Shown here piece by piece: positions 21,860 to 29,452 of a stretch of DNA of 34,821 nucleotides. The notes under the pieces were generated by a model, which was given only the letters and a program-made list of their open reading frames with translations, made no database searches and was not told the origin of the DNA. The DNA is from JBEPVZ01 sp041690695 (GTDB lineage Bacteria > Patescibacteriota > Microgenomatia > Daviesbacterales > UBA10151), in the NCBI GenBank assembly GCA_041690695.1, contig JBEPVZ010000010.1:1-34821 (forward strand), given 5' to 3'. Each line of letters opens with the position of its first letter. Position 1 is the first letter of the stretch. The position numbers and the translations under genes are program-made.

Positions 21860-22726
21860 CTACTGAACTTCGGTTGATGAGTGAGTAGCGACAGGATGAT
21901 TGGGCTCGACTAATGGTGGTTTGGTTTGCCCACTTGGAGTGGCTAGCTTGGTTGAGACTTTTAAGTTACTCCTCAATCCTGAGAGATCATTTTTAATGCC
22001 CGTTAGATCACTTCGAACTTTTTGAAAAGTAGTTTGAGCAGAGCTTGAGGAGATGGCCGTATTAAGTAAGAGTGCTTGATCGATTTGAATAGTATTCGTA
22101 TCAGTCGTTAATTTAGCACTTAAATTAGATAAGCTGGTTGAACCGGTGGCTTCAAGGATATGGGATTGTAAATAAGTTTGGACTTTTGAAATAACGGTCA
22201 TTAAATCATCAGTAATTATGATTAGGTTTAACTTTTGAGATAGATTGGGTTGTAATCTGAGTGAAGAATATTGAGCTTTAATGGTTTGACGAGTAGCCGA
22301 ATCACTGGCTGAGGTTGTGAGGGTGGCTTTAAGTTGTGTTAGCTGGGTGGTGGCCGCTTGAATATCAGTTAATAAGCTTTGTTTCTCATTATCTTGAAGA
22401 CGAGTGGTGGCTTGGATCCGAGCTGTAATATTTTGAAGTTCGGCTAACCTGTTATCAATTAAACTATTTGCTTCCTCTTTCAGATTAGCAAAATGAGGTT
22501 TGGCAGAGTCAGAACCATTTTTTTGAGGAGGTAAGGCTGGTATCGGATGAATTGTATTGATGAAGGCTGTCGAGTTTTCAGGTGGACGAGTTGTTTGAAT
22601 TGCGGGAGGTGGCTGGCCAATATTGGCTGTATTTGTCTCTTCAGCGTAAGCCACTCCACTAAATAAAGCCAAGCTGATTAATCCAAGGGCGACCGAGCTA
22701 CTTTTAATAAGGGTTGTTTTAGTCAT
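21860..22726 (-). CDS. Secreted helical/coiled-coil protein, unknown function
   Basis: The 288-residue protein begins with a signal peptide (SSVALGLISLALFSGVAYA then EE), with a likely cleavage after Ala-Tyr-Ala. The mature part is long and helical, with heptad-like runs (ARIQATTRLQDNEKQSLLTD; LTQLKATLTTSASDSATRQT) and a Pro/Thr-rich tail. No lipobox is seen. It starts 3 nt after the stop of the upstream Pro-rich gene and is followed by the ROK kinase gene. I do not recognise a family. An extracytoplasmic structural or binding role is inferred. Confidence 0.68.
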   Translation of the reverse strand: MTKTTLIKSSSVALGLISLALFSGVAYAEETNTANIGQPPPAIQTTRPPENSTAFINTIHPIPALPPQKNGSDSAKPHFANLKEEANSLIDNRLAELQNITARIQATTRLQDNEKQSLLTDIQAATTQLTQLKATLTTSASDSATRQTIKAQYSSLRLQPNLSQKLNLIIITDDLMTVISKVQTYLQSHILEATGSTSLSNLSAKLTTDTNTIQIDQALLLNTAISSSSAQTTFQKVRSDLTGIKNDLSGLRSNLKVSTKLATPSGQTKPPLVEPNHPVATHSSTEVQ

Positions 22727-22729
22727 CTC

Positions 22730-23155
22730 TTAAAGATTATTTAAATCATTAGCTGATTGGGTCGAGTCATCAAGTTGTTTGAAATCTTGGGCGGCTTGAT
22801 TTAAGCCTTGATCGATCTCACCGTCAGGTGTCTGAGCGGAAGTTGAAGCGGTCGGATTAGTTGGGGTAGGTATTGGCGATTGAGTTGGGACTGGTGTGGC
22901 TTGAACAACTGGTGCAGCGGTTTGATTTTTAGTGGCCAAGTAAAGAAAAACTCCTCCTACAATTAGCAAAATAACAATTGCTAATCCACCCAAAATAAAG
23001 GCTTTTTTATGAGATCCTGACTGAACAGGGGGCGTTGGTTGGACTTGAGAAGAAGCCGGTGGAGTCAAAGGGGGAGGAGTGGGCATCGACGCTGTTGGCA
23101 TCGGTGAAGAAGGGGAAGATGTGGAGGCGGTAGGCGTTGGATCAACAGGGGGCAT
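22730..23155 (-). CDS. Pro/Ser/Thr-rich single-pass membrane protein, first gene of the operon
   Basis: The 141-residue protein has a Pro/Ser/Thr-rich N-terminal domain (about residues 1-47), one membrane helix (AFILGGLAIVILLIVGGVFLYL) and a Pro/Thr-rich C-terminal tail ending with an acidic helix (QGLNQAAQDFKQLDDS). The two flanks are on opposite sides of the membrane. A TACAGT box lies 7 nt upstream of the ATG at 23155, so this gene probably heads the operon that runs to 20293. Function unknown; a surface-exposed stalk or anchor is plausible. Confidence 0.65.
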   Translation of the reverse strand: MPPVDPTPTASTSSPSSPMPTASMPTPPPLTPPASSQVQPTPPVQSGSHKKAFILGGLAIVILLIVGGVFLYLATKNQTAAPVVQATPVPTQSPIPTPTNPTASTSAQTPDGEIDQGLNQAAQDFKQLDDSTQSANDLNNL

Positions 23156-23193
23156 TAGAATTACTGTAGCAAAGTCAAACTAAAGGTGTCAAG

Positions 23194-23688
23194 TTAGTTT
23201 GACAAGTGTCCAACACAATAGTAGGGAAAAGGCTCCGATCCGCCCACTCCCGAATCAGAAGCTTTTTCACAGCCTGATATCGCTTGAACTCCTCGGTTAC
23301 CACTAGCTTTACGTTCTAAAACGGCACAAACGTTATAGGTATTAATATCACAAACTTCACCATTACCAGGATTGGTGCCGGCGGTAACATAGGAGTAACT
23401 ATTATTTGTCTGAGGGTCGGTAGGCGGGTCTTGATTAGAAAAATAGGGAGTAAGAACAGCAGGAAGTGTATGGCCAGCGGCTGGTAAAGGATATTCTTTA
23501 TTATCCAGATAATACTGTTCCAAAGCTTTTTGAATCTCAATTACATCAGCTTCACGTTTAGTATCTCGGGCGGCTACCTGGGTACTGGTATAGACGGCTA
23601 AGCCAACGGTCGCTAAAATAGCAATAATTCCGATCACAACCATCAGCTCAACTAAAGTAAATCCCCGGGACAAAAATGACTTAGGCAT
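23194..23688 (-). CDS. Type IV pilin-like protein (pseudopilin)
   Basis: The 164-residue protein has the class III signal: basic leader MPKSFLSRG, then FTLVELMVVIGIIAILATVG with Gly before the cleavage and Glu at mature position 5, followed by a long helix (YTSTQVAARDTKREADVIEIQ) and a C-terminal domain with four Cys. Pilins are exported and assembled at the inner membrane after processing by PilD. The ATG at 23688 has TATAAT (23696-23701) 7 nt upstream; an upstream in-frame start would place the leader after 31 extra residues and is rejected. No pilus assembly genes are nearby. Confidence 0.9.
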   Translation of the reverse strand: MPKSFLSRGFTLVELMVVIGIIAILATVGLAVYTSTQVAARDTKREADVIEIQKALEQYYLDNKEYPLPAAGHTLPAVLTPYFSNQDPPTDPQTNNSYSYVTAGTNPGNGEVCDINTYNVCAVLERKASGNRGVQAISGCEKASDSGVGGSEPFPYYCVGHLSN

Positions 23689-23728
23689 TATCAACATTAT
23701 AAAACGGTTAGAAAGAAAGTAGCAAGTA

Positions 23729-23799
23729 TAGGATCTAGGCTGGAGGATGTTTTTAAATCCTACTTCTTTAAACTCGCTCACTGATCGGCCTAGATCCTA
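23729..23799. repeat. 12-bp inverted repeat between stress-protein and pilin genes
   Basis: TAGGATCTAGGC (23729-23740) and GCCTAGATCCTA (23788-23799) are perfectly complementary, with 47 nt between them that contains a smaller AGGAT/ATCCT pairing (23744-23760). It lies in the gap between the YeaQ/YmgE-like gene and the pilin gene, both on the minus strand. A terminator or attenuator role is possible, but there is no strong U tract. Confidence 0.55.
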
Positions 23800-23808
23800 G
23801 TTCTTTAT

Positions 23809-24060
23809 TTATACGCGACTTAGGGCTCGACTTAAGAAGAGAACTAGTAGCGCTCCTCCTAGTGCCAATAAAAGGGAAGTGACGTTAAAACCGGTGACAG
23901 TCAAACCCAAGAAGACACTTCCTAACCCTCCACCAATAATTGCTCCAACAATTCCTAAAACCATTGACCCCAAGATTCCACCTCTTGATGGAGTTGGATC
24001 AATTAAATTGGCAATCGCTCCGACTACTAAGCCAAAAACTAACCAATAAAGTAATACCAT
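23809..24060 (-). CDS. GlsB/YeaQ/YmgE-family stress membrane protein
   Basis: The 83-residue protein shows the characteristic VVGAIANLIDPTPSRGGILG segment followed by VLGIVGAIIGGGLGSVFLGL. It has about three membrane helices, matching the transglycosylase-associated or stress-response membrane protein family (YeaQ/YmgE/GlsB). The precise activity is unknown. Unlike most genes here it has a strong ribosome-binding site, GAAAGGGGGTGA (24071-24081 core), about 10 nt before the ATG, which suggests high expression from a leadered mRNA. Confidence 0.88.
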   Translation of the reverse strand: MVLLYWLVFGLVVGAIANLIDPTPSRGGILGSMVLGIVGAIIGGGLGSVFLGLTVTGFNVTSLLLALGGALLVLFLSRALSRV

Positions 24061-24127
24061 ATTTATATCTTCACCCCCTTTCTATAAAGCTATCTTAATA
24101 AGAGTGTGTTAAATTGCTATGAATTGG

Positions 24128-24156
24128 TTGTAAGGAAATGGAAAGAAGGATATAAT
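24128..24156 (+). promoter_or_regulatory. Promoter of the histidine kinase operon
   Basis: TTGTAA (24128-24133) and TATAAT (24151-24156) are 17 nt apart and end 11 nt before the ATG at 24168, implying a leader of only a few nucleotides. Confidence 0.65.
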
Positions 24157-24167
24157 TCAGGCCGTTT

Positions 24168-25331
24168 ATGCCAGCTAACACTCTTGAAGAAATATATAAA
24201 GCTTCAGCTAAGTTCTTGAAGCCGCTAACGCTTGAGGAAACTTACTCAACAATTGTCCATGAGGCTCAAAAGCTTGTTCAAGCTCAATTTGGTTCATTAG
24301 TCCTATATCGTAATCGTGAATTTCAGCGTGAGTATTCAACTTTGCCGGAAGGAATGGAATTGTCTATTCGTAAAAATGGTAATACTCATCGAGCGTTCAA
24401 TGAAAAAAAGGCTTTTGTCGTTCATGCCAGAGAATTTGCTAAGCGACATTTACCGGTTGGTGAATTAGGAGTCAAATCAATTATCTTTATTCCCTTAACT
24501 GATCATAATAAGTCGATTGGAGTTTTAATTATGCATTCTCACCAAGATGAGCCTTTTGAAAAGGCGGACTTAGATGTTTTAAAGTTATTTGGTTCTCAAG
24601 CGAGCTTAGCCATTCGAAAAGCTCAACTTTATGATGAGACGAGAAAATCCCTAGCTAGCCGTGACTTATTTATTGCCATGGCCTCTCACGAGTTTAGAAC
24701 ACCTTTGACAACTATTTCAGGCTATGCAGAGCTTCTTCATAAGCGTTTTAATCAAAAGAATACTCAAGAGTCTGAGTGGATCCACGAGTTAGTCCGCGAA
24801 AGTCGTCGGTTAACTCAGCTGGTTAAAGAACTCTTAGAGATCAACCAGATTAATTCTGGGACATTAAAGTATCAATTTGAGAAGGCTAATATCAAGCTTA
24901 TCTTAAGTCGAGTCTTAATTAATTTCACCTTCTCTCAACCTAATCGAGAACTAATTATCGAAGACAAGCTTGAAGAAGGTAAAGATGTTGTTATTGGGGA
25001 TTTCGATAAGTTGATTCAAGTTATTGATAATATGCTTGAAAATGCTGCTAAGTATTCTAAACCAGAAACTAAAATTATCTTGTTTGCTACTTCAGAAGAC
25101 GATGGCTTTGTCATTGGGGTTAAAGATCAAGGGTTGGGTATCCCGAAAGATGAGCAGAAAAAGATTTTTGAAAGCTTTCAAAGAGGGAGTAATAATATTG
25201 CTGAAGGGATGGGTTTAGGTCTCTACTTAATTAAAAATATCGTCAAGAAGCATCGTGGTACGGTTAATCTGAGGTCAAAGGTTGGTAAGGGTACTACTAT
25301 TGAGATTAAATTGCCCAAGGGCAAGCTATGA
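24168..25331 (+). CDS. Soluble GAF-domain sensor histidine kinase
   Basis: The 387-residue protein has no membrane helix. A GAF domain spans about residues 20-155. The H-box is MASHEFRTPLTT with His174; the N-box is DNMLENAAKYS (residues 287-297), followed by VKDQGLGIP and GMGLGLYLIKNIV (G boxes). It is therefore a cytoplasmic kinase sensing a small molecule or redox state. It overlaps the next gene by 4 nt (ATGA). The cognate response regulator is probably the OmpR-type gene at 26497, on the opposite strand, beyond that gene. Confidence 0.92.
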   Translation: MPANTLEEIYKASAKFLKPLTLEETYSTIVHEAQKLVQAQFGSLVLYRNREFQREYSTLPEGMELSIRKNGNTHRAFNEKKAFVVHAREFAKRHLPVGELGVKSIIFIPLTDHNKSIGVLIMHSHQDEPFEKADLDVLKLFGSQASLAIRKAQLYDETRKSLASRDLFIAMASHEFRTPLTTISGYAELLHKRFNQKNTQESEWIHELVRESRRLTQLVKELLEINQINSGTLKYQFEKANIKLILSRVLINFTFSQPNRELIIEDKLEEGKDVVIGDFDKLIQVIDNMLENAAKYSKPETKIILFATSEDDGFVIGVKDQGLGIPKDEQKKIFESFQRGSNNIAEGMGLGLYLIKNIVKKHRGTVNLRSKVGKGTTIEIKLPKGKL

Positions 25332-26500
25332 ACCAAGAGTTAGGAGCGATCCAAGAGCAATACCAATTTGATGAGCTGTCTTTGCGGGCTCTAGATAAAG
25401 TCGGAAATTATAATCATCGTAATGAAGTTATTTTAGAAAATCTTGGAGAGACAGGACGAGATTTAACTAAATCACTCGCTTTTGACTTGTTAGCTAATCG
25501 TCATAATCCCGAGTACTTTTTAAGGCTCGATTGGGCATCCTTATCTGGAACGGGCAAGTCTAGATCTATTGAAGAAGTGATTCATCATTTAAATAGAACC
25601 TTGAACTCACGGTCTTTACTTCGAGCTGGTGCTTTGCCGATTCATTTCTACTATCGGAATTTAATTGAAGATATTGAGATGGGCCGCTGGCTTGAAGATG
25701 TCACTTCACCACTTGGACAAATTAGTGATAAAGAATATTGGTTGATTCAGGCACGCTCAGAAAAGATTTGGGGGTTAGCAGAGAGACATTTACCAGGCCC
25801 AGCGTTGGCGATTAATGATACCTTAGCGATGAGAGGACATACTATTAGTCGAAATCGACAACAAGTTGAGCGAGTCGGCGCGCCAAGGCTAAATTTTGCT
25901 GATTTGAAGCACCGTGCAGCTAATCGTCATAATGTTAGAGTCGTTTTTCAGTCGACCGATTACTCTCAGCTAGGAGATAATGTCAACTTTCGTGATAAGG
26001 TTATCAACACACCTCTAGTTAAAATACCAGCTTTAATTAAAGGGCGAGGATTAATTGATCTCCGAGATCCCCAAGAGATTGTTCGATCATATAGATTATC
26101 CGGTAATCGCAAATCCCTAGCTCAGCAAGTGGAAGGTTCAATTCTTGATCTATTTATGTATCAATCCGCAGGTGAGATACAAGTATTACCACCAACTGAA
26201 AGTTATGATCAATTTAACTCACAGTTCCACTTCCTAATGGAAACCGAACCAAACCTTCTAACTAAATATTTAGGTGAAGATCTTTATCCAGCAATGTTGC
26301 ATGGTATTTTTGGAGAAAATGTTTCAAAATATGGCTGGATTTTAAGAACAGATTTTAAAGTTGGGATCAATCATCCTATTCAAGAAAACTTATTAAAGGC
26401 GCATAGTTTAAAAGAGGCCTTAGTAACGATGTCTTATCAGTCCAATCCGGATATCGGATTGTTAATGGGTTTAAGAGAGCTACGACAGATCGCAGCCTAA
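25328..26500 (+). CDS. Unknown protein with P-loop-like motif, coupled to the histidine kinase
   Basis: The 390-residue protein starts in a 4-nt ATGA overlap with the kinase gene. Its N-terminal part contains LDWASLSGTGKSRSIEEVIH, a P-loop-like SLSGTGKS (residues 74-81), then PIHFYYRNLIEDIEMGRWLE and IWGLAERHLPGPALAINDTL, where Asp could be Walker B-like. This resembles small nucleotide or nucleoside kinases, but the remaining 200 residues match nothing I recognise. Tight coupling suggests a role in the same signalling pathway. Its end overlaps the convergent OmpR-type gene by 4 nt. Confidence 0.6.
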   Translation: MNQELGAIQEQYQFDELSLRALDKVGNYNHRNEVILENLGETGRDLTKSLAFDLLANRHNPEYFLRLDWASLSGTGKSRSIEEVIHHLNRTLNSRSLLRAGALPIHFYYRNLIEDIEMGRWLEDVTSPLGQISDKEYWLIQARSEKIWGLAERHLPGPALAINDTLAMRGHTISRNRQQVERVGAPRLNFADLKHRAANRHNVRVVFQSTDYSQLGDNVNFRDKVINTPLVKIPALIKGRGLIDLRDPQEIVRSYRLSGNRKSLAQQVEGSILDLFMYQSAGEIQVLPPTESYDQFNSQFHFLMETEPNLLTKYLGEDLYPAMLHGIFGENVSKYGWILRTDFKVGINHPIQENLLKAHSLKEALVTMSYQSNPDIGLLMGLRELRQIAA

Positions 26501-27171
26501 TCTTCTTTAATAGTATATCCAAATCCACGGACTGAATGGATTAATTTTTTGTCAAAATCGAGATCGATCTTTTTACGAAGATAGCCCATATAAACGTCAA
26601 CGACTCTGGTCTCGATATCTTGTGAATACATCCAAACTCGATTTAAGATCATATCGCGAGTTAAAACTCGGCCTTTATTATTCATTAAATATTGTAAAAG
26701 TTTAAATTCTTGAGGTGTCAGCTGAATATTTTTATCAGCTCTTTTAACTTCTAAGGTATCAGAATTAAGCTCAAGATCGGCAATCTTTAAACTAGTTGAG
26801 CCATTGTCCGTCATTCGAAGGCGGGCTTTAATCCGAGCCAAAAACTCATTCGCTTCGAATGGTTTGGTCATATAATCATCAGCCCCTAGATTTAAGCCAC
26901 TGACGATATCTGAAACTGAATCTTTGGCGGTTAAAATAATAATTGGTAATTTGGGATAATCTTTTCGGATCTCAAGACAGACTGACTCACCGCTCATATT
27001 AGGAAGATTTAAGTCTAAAACCACTAAATCAGGCACAATTTTCTTAATCTGTTCTAAAGCTTCAATCCCATCACCAGCTGTTTGGACGGAGAACCCGTTA
27101 TCTAAAAGAAGCTCTTTGAGATATCTTTGAACGCCTTGATCATCTTCAACTATAAGTATGCTTTGTGCCAT
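26497..27171 (-). CDS. OmpR/PhoB-type response regulator
   Basis: The 224-residue protein has a receiver domain with Asp10-Asp11, phosphoacceptor Asp53 in VVLDLNLP, the conserved Thr in IILTAKD and Lys in GADDYMTKPFE, followed by a winged-helix DNA-binding domain (PQEFKLLQYLMNNKGRVLTR; RVVDVYMGYLRKKIDLD; VRGFGYTI). It probably receives phosphate from the GAF kinase at 24168. The start at 27171 is preferred over the longer frame at 27204 because TATAAT (27181-27186) lies 9 nt upstream and the receiver begins MAQSILIVEDD. Confidence 0.93.
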   Translation of the reverse strand: MAQSILIVEDDQGVQRYLKELLLDNGFSVQTAGDGIEALEQIKKIVPDLVVLDLNLPNMSGESVCLEIRKDYPKLPIIILTAKDSVSDIVSGLNLGADDYMTKPFEANEFLARIKARLRMTDNGSTSLKIADLELNSDTLEVKRADKNIQLTPQEFKLLQYLMNNKGRVLTRDMILNRVWMYSQDIETRVVDVYMGYLRKKIDLDFDKKLIHSVRGFGYTIKED

Positions 27172-27180
27172 TGCAGGGGG

Positions 27181-27186
27181 ATTATA
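27181..27186 (-). promoter_or_regulatory. Consensus -10 box of the response regulator gene
   Basis: TATAAT (minus strand) lies 9 nt before the ATG at 27171, inside the longer frame that starts at 27204. Confidence 0.6.
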
Positions 27187-27278
27187 ACAGATAACTCTTG
27201 CCAATTCCTTACACTTTTTAGCATTAATCTTTAATTGCTAAGGATATGCTTGTTGTATTGGAAGGGGGTGAATTATAA

Positions 27279-27599
27279 ATGCAAAAAACAAACGATAAAG
27301 AAACAGATAATAAAGATGAAAATCATACCGCTGGAATGATCGTTAAAGGTGCTGGGGCGGTTGCTGCCGGAGCTGCGGTTGTCGCTGCTGGAGTAGCTTT
27401 ATCAGATAAGAAACGTCGCGACGCTTTTGGTAAAAAAGCTGGCCAGGCCATCACTTTTATTTCAGATACTATTGCTGAAGCTAACCGAGAAGTTCCTGAA
27501 AAGGTGGCTGAGGTTAAAGATCAAGTGAAGAAAGCTAAAAAATCTGGAACTACAAGTCGGGCTAATTCAAAAGGCCGCCAGAGTACTGCTCAAGCTTAA
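27279..27599 (+). CDS. YtxH-like small protein
   Basis: The 106-residue protein has a short acidic N-terminus, a Gly/Ala-rich hydrophobic segment (VKGAGAVAAGAAVVAAGVAL), a basic KKRRDAFGKKAG motif and a charged helical tail (VPEKVAEVKDQVKKAKKSG). This fits the YtxH-type stress-protein layout: membrane or surface segment plus helical tail. It has a strong ribosome-binding site, AAGGGGGTGA (27262-27271), like the YeaQ-like and helical-protein genes. It overlaps the convergent oxidoreductase gene by 4 nt. Confidence 0.68.
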   Translation: MQKTNDKETDNKDENHTAGMIVKGAGAVAAGAAVVAAGVALSDKKRRDAFGKKAGQAITFISDTIAEANREVPEKVAEVKDQVKKAKKSGTTSRANSKGRQSTAQA

Positions 27600-28279
27600 T
27601 CAGTATAACCTGGGAAAAAGTCTTGTTTGAGATGGTCTTCCGCCACCCCAAGGTCAGTTAAGATTTCAGATAACTTTTCAACCATTGGCTCCGGTCCAGA
27701 AACGTACCAGATCGGAGCCTGAAAATTGGTTACCAGTTTTGGAAGAGATGATTGATCGATCTTGCTTGGATTAATAACATAGTTAATTTTAAAGTTGGAG
27801 TTTTTATTGGCAATTTGATCCAACTGATCTTTAAAAACAATCTCGTCATTACGATTAGCATAAAGGAGAGTTACATTAATAGGTTTGTCTGTATGATCTA
27901 ATTCCAGCAAAATTGAGTGAAATGGGGTAATTCCGATTCCACCGGCAATAAAAACATATTCTTGGTCCGGATCAGTCAATGTAAAATCTCCACTCGGTAG
28001 TTTTGATTCAACCGTCTGACCTATTTTTAAGGCAAAAAGGGCCTTTTTAAAACTTGATCCTTTTTCAAAATCAAATCGAGTAGTTAAACGAATAACTTTT
28101 TCAAATGGAGCTGATGAGATCGTAAAATAATGATTAATGCCGCGCTCATCCGGATTATCATGGGGGAGCGTGTACTTTAGATATTGACCAGCTTGCCATG
28201 TGACCGGCTGATCGGGGTGGAAAACAAACGAATAGACATCAGTTGTTTCTTGAACCTGATCGACCAAAGTTAGAATCAT
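27596..28279 (-). CDS. Ferredoxin-NADP reductase-like flavin oxidoreductase
   Basis: The 227-residue protein has the FNR fold without an iron-sulfur domain: FAD-binding INHYFTISSAPFE (RxYS-like region with Tyr-Phe-Thr-Ile-Ser-Ser), RLTTRF, a GSSFKKAL segment, then NAD(P)-binding FIAGGIGITPFHSIL and WYVSGPEPMVEKLSE. It transfers electrons between NAD(P)H and an unknown partner (a ferredoxin, flavodoxin or membrane protein). TAAACT lies 6 nt before the ATG at 28279. A partner is not visible nearby. Confidence 0.87.
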   Translation of the reverse strand: MILTLVDQVQETTDVYSFVFHPDQPVTWQAGQYLKYTLPHDNPDERGINHYFTISSAPFEKVIRLTTRFDFEKGSSFKKALFALKIGQTVESKLPSGDFTLTDPDQEYVFIAGGIGITPFHSILLELDHTDKPINVTLLYANRNDEIVFKDQLDQIANKNSNFKINYVINPSKIDQSSLPKLVTNFQAPIWYVSGPEPMVEKLSEILTDLGVAEDHLKQDFFPGYTD

Positions 28280-28379
28280 AGAGCTAGTTTATCAATATAT
28301 CCTCTAAAATTGACCCCATTGACAGTGAGTAGTATAATAGGCTTTAGTAATAAGACCTATAACATTATTACAAGTACAC

Positions 28380-29108
28380 ATGGAAACGGAAATGAGCGTC
28401 ACAGCTCAGCCAGAACCTAATAGAAAATCTAAATCAAATATAGCAATGCGTGTGGCGTATGCCTTAGCGCTAGTTGGTATCAGTAGCGGAGGCACATTCC
28501 TCGCAGAATCCGTCCTTAATCCCGTCACTCCCGAGAGTACATCTTTTGCCGCCCCTTCAGCCCCAAAATGTTTATCAATCCAGGGCTTACCACCTTTAGA
28601 AAGTATGACTGGTTCTGCTAGTTCTCAAGTAATCTGGAATGTAAATACCAACCTATTAGACGATTCTTCCCTTTCTGTGCGAGGTAAATGTGAGATTGAT
28701 CCTGCTACACTAGTTAGTTTACTAGATCAGAACGTTAATACTGGAGCAGAAGCTGGATTTTCTTCTGGTTATTATGACTTAGAAAGACAATATAAAGGAC
28801 GAAAAATTATTTGTGACTACTCTTTTAAGAGGTTTATTAATAAGGGATATGCTATAAAACGCATTTTATGTTTGGCAGAAGATCCTAATATTGCTAGTAT
28901 TGTACCTCAAGATCGAGATTTACATGCCATAGATAAGGTCCCTCTTGCCGAGAATGATCCGACTGCTTTACAGGAAGTCTCTTCTAAATTGGGATATGAT
29001 AATGCCCATCTGGATCCGAATGGTGATTTAGTTTTTGGTTCAGGGAGCAGTGCACTTAGGGTTGCAACGAGTAAAGAAGTCGAAAACTTTCTAAATTTTC
29101 GTACTTAA
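28380..29108 (+). CDS. Exported protein with four cysteines, unknown family
   Basis: The 242-residue protein has an N-terminal basic region and a membrane segment (MRVAYALALVGISSGGTFLA), followed by an extracytoplasmic domain of about 190 residues. Cys occurs at four places (KCLSIQGLP, GKCEID, IICDYSF, ILCLAED), enough for two disulfides. It has a charged C-terminus and no known signature. The ATG at 28392 is an alternative start. TATAAC and TATTAC elements lie upstream (about 8 nt for the latter). Function unknown. Confidence 0.6.
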   Translation: METEMSVTAQPEPNRKSKSNIAMRVAYALALVGISSGGTFLAESVLNPVTPESTSFAAPSAPKCLSIQGLPPLESMTGSASSQVIWNVNTNLLDDSSLSVRGKCEIDPATLVSLLDQNVNTGAEAGFSSGYYDLERQYKGRKIICDYSFKRFINKGYAIKRILCLAEDPNIASIVPQDRDLHAIDKVPLAENDPTALQEVSSKLGYDNAHLDPNGDLVFGSGSSALRVATSKEVENFLNFRT

Positions 29109-29144
29109 TAAAGCTTCTTTTCAGCCTGTGATATACTAGCAACC

Positions 29145-29396
29145 ATGAATCGGAATATAACTATTGTGATCGTAATTTTGGTAGTAATTGTCCTGGCAGC
29201 TTATCTAGTCGCTCTCCGTAATAAATTTAGTCAACCCGACGGCGCTCCAGCCGCAGTTTCGATTAATTTGAGTCCCGCTCCAACTGCATTACCAACTTTA
29301 ACCCCATCTCCAACCGCAAGTAGTTCAGCTTCGCCGTCAGCGACCCCATCGTCAAAGACAAAGAAAGTTGCTAGTCCCTCAGCAAGTTCGAAGTAG
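29145..29396 (+). CDS. Membrane-anchored Ser/Thr/Pro-rich small protein
   Basis: The 83-residue product has an N-terminal helix (ITIVIVILVVIVLAAYLVAL) and an extracytoplasmic Pro/Ser/Thr/Ala-rich tail (PTLTPSPTASSSASPSATP) ending with Lys/Ser residues. Such stalk-like sequences are typical of surface proteins of small bacteria. TATACT lies 7 nt before the ATG. Not assignable to a family. Confidence 0.6.
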   Translation: MNRNITIVIVILVVIVLAAYLVALRNKFSQPDGAPAAVSINLSPAPTALPTLTPSPTASSSASPSATPSSKTKKVASPSASSK

Positions 29397-29452
29397 TTAG
29401 TAAGTTGATTTTTTTCTAACTACTAGCTACCATCTTACCAGTCCCTAAACCC

